A DNA stretch of 5,569 bases from Verrucomicrobiota bacterium (GTDB taxonomy: Bacteria; Verrucomicrobiota; Kiritimatiellia; Kiritimatiellales; Tichowtungiaceae). The notes under the pieces are model-generated. The model had not been told where the DNA came from and searched no databases. It was given only the letters and a program-made list of their open reading frames with translations. The translations under genes and the position numbers were made by a program. Of this stretch, positions 5,365-5,569 are shown piece after piece. Positions within the stretch are counted from its first letter, which is position 1, and each line of letters starts with the position of its first letter. The stretch lies in assembly GCA_020853375.1 (NCBI GenBank), contig JADYZA010000171.1, forward strand, positions 1 through 5,569, written 5' to 3'.

Positions 5365-5569
5365 CCTCACCTTCTGAACATCCATGGGATCCGCTACACG
5401 GAATCACGCTGGAGATGATGCTCAACCAGCTGGTGGAGGATCACGGCTGGGAGGAGATGGGTCAGCGCATTCGCATCCGCTGCTTCAAGCTCGATCCGTC
5501 GATTAAGTCCAGTCTGACGTTTCTGCGCAAAACGCCGTGGGCGCGGGAGAAGGTCGAACAGTGGTATAT
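5361..5569 (+). CDS. VF530 family (DUF2132) small DNA-binding protein, cut by window end
   Basis: ATG at 5361 overlaps the previous stop as ATGA, and the frame stays open for 69 codons to the window end. The motifs [11 protein letters not shown] (10-20), [14 protein letters not shown] (29-42), [17 protein letters not shown] (45-61) and REKVEQWY (62-69) are the nearly invariant core of the VF530 (DUF2132) family. Known members are about 75 residues long, so only a few C-terminal residues should be missing. The family has a small alpha-helical fold and has been described as DNA-binding, but its role in the cell is not established. No ribosome site is visible, so translation probably depends on the upstream gene. 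The reading is sure; the function is not. Confidence 0.9.
   Translation, partial: MTSPSEHPWDPLHGITLEMMLNQLVEDHGWEEMGQRIRIRCFKLDPSIKSSLTFLRKTPWAREKVEQWY

Overview
The window reads as part of a PVC-group genome, most likely Kiritimatiellota (Pontiella/Kiritimatiellales-like). I infer this from the gene families: a tagaturonate-epimerase-like protein starting with GCGDRF, a LamG-type remnant, a xylose-isomerase-like TIM-barrel protein, a SET-domain protein, an RlmI-like methyltransferase and a VF530-type protein. I could run no search, so the placement rests on pattern recognition.

Left part (1-973): the 5' end of a minus-strand carbohydrate gene of the tagaturonate epimerase (UxaE) type runs off the left edge. 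Its upstream region holds a perfect 8-bp dyad nested inside a longer, nearly perfect inverted repeat, which looks like an operator or regulatory hairpin. Next, on the minus strand, lies a decayed fragment of a LamG/concanavalin-like secreted protein. About 730 bases (244-973) therefore contain no intact gene.

Centre (974-2263): a compact twin-arginine translocation (Tat) operon in the order tatB-like, tatC, tatA. Its reading frames overlap (17 bp, then 4 bp), so it probably makes the whole protein-export machine from one transcript. After a 182-bp gap comes a single gene for a metal-dependent sugar isomerase/epimerase-type TIM barrel (2446-3312). It is closed by a clear intrinsic terminator.

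Right part (3417-5569): a tight plus-strand cluster holding a SET-domain protein methyltransferase, a class I SAM-dependent RlmI-like RNA methyltransferase, an uncharacterised membrane-anchored protein of 145 aa and the start of a VF530 (DUF2132) small DNA-binding protein. The last three overlap by 1 and 4 bp, so they are translationally coupled. The 50-bp gap between the two methyltransferase genes holds five head-to-tail 7-bp repeats that fold into a hairpin directly before the methyltransferase start codon.

I see no CRISPR array, tRNA, rRNA, complete mobile element or phage gene. I found no clear new defence or mobile system. The points most worth a second look are the heptamer repeat, the nested palindromes, the uncharacterised coupled membrane protein and the LamG gene remnant.
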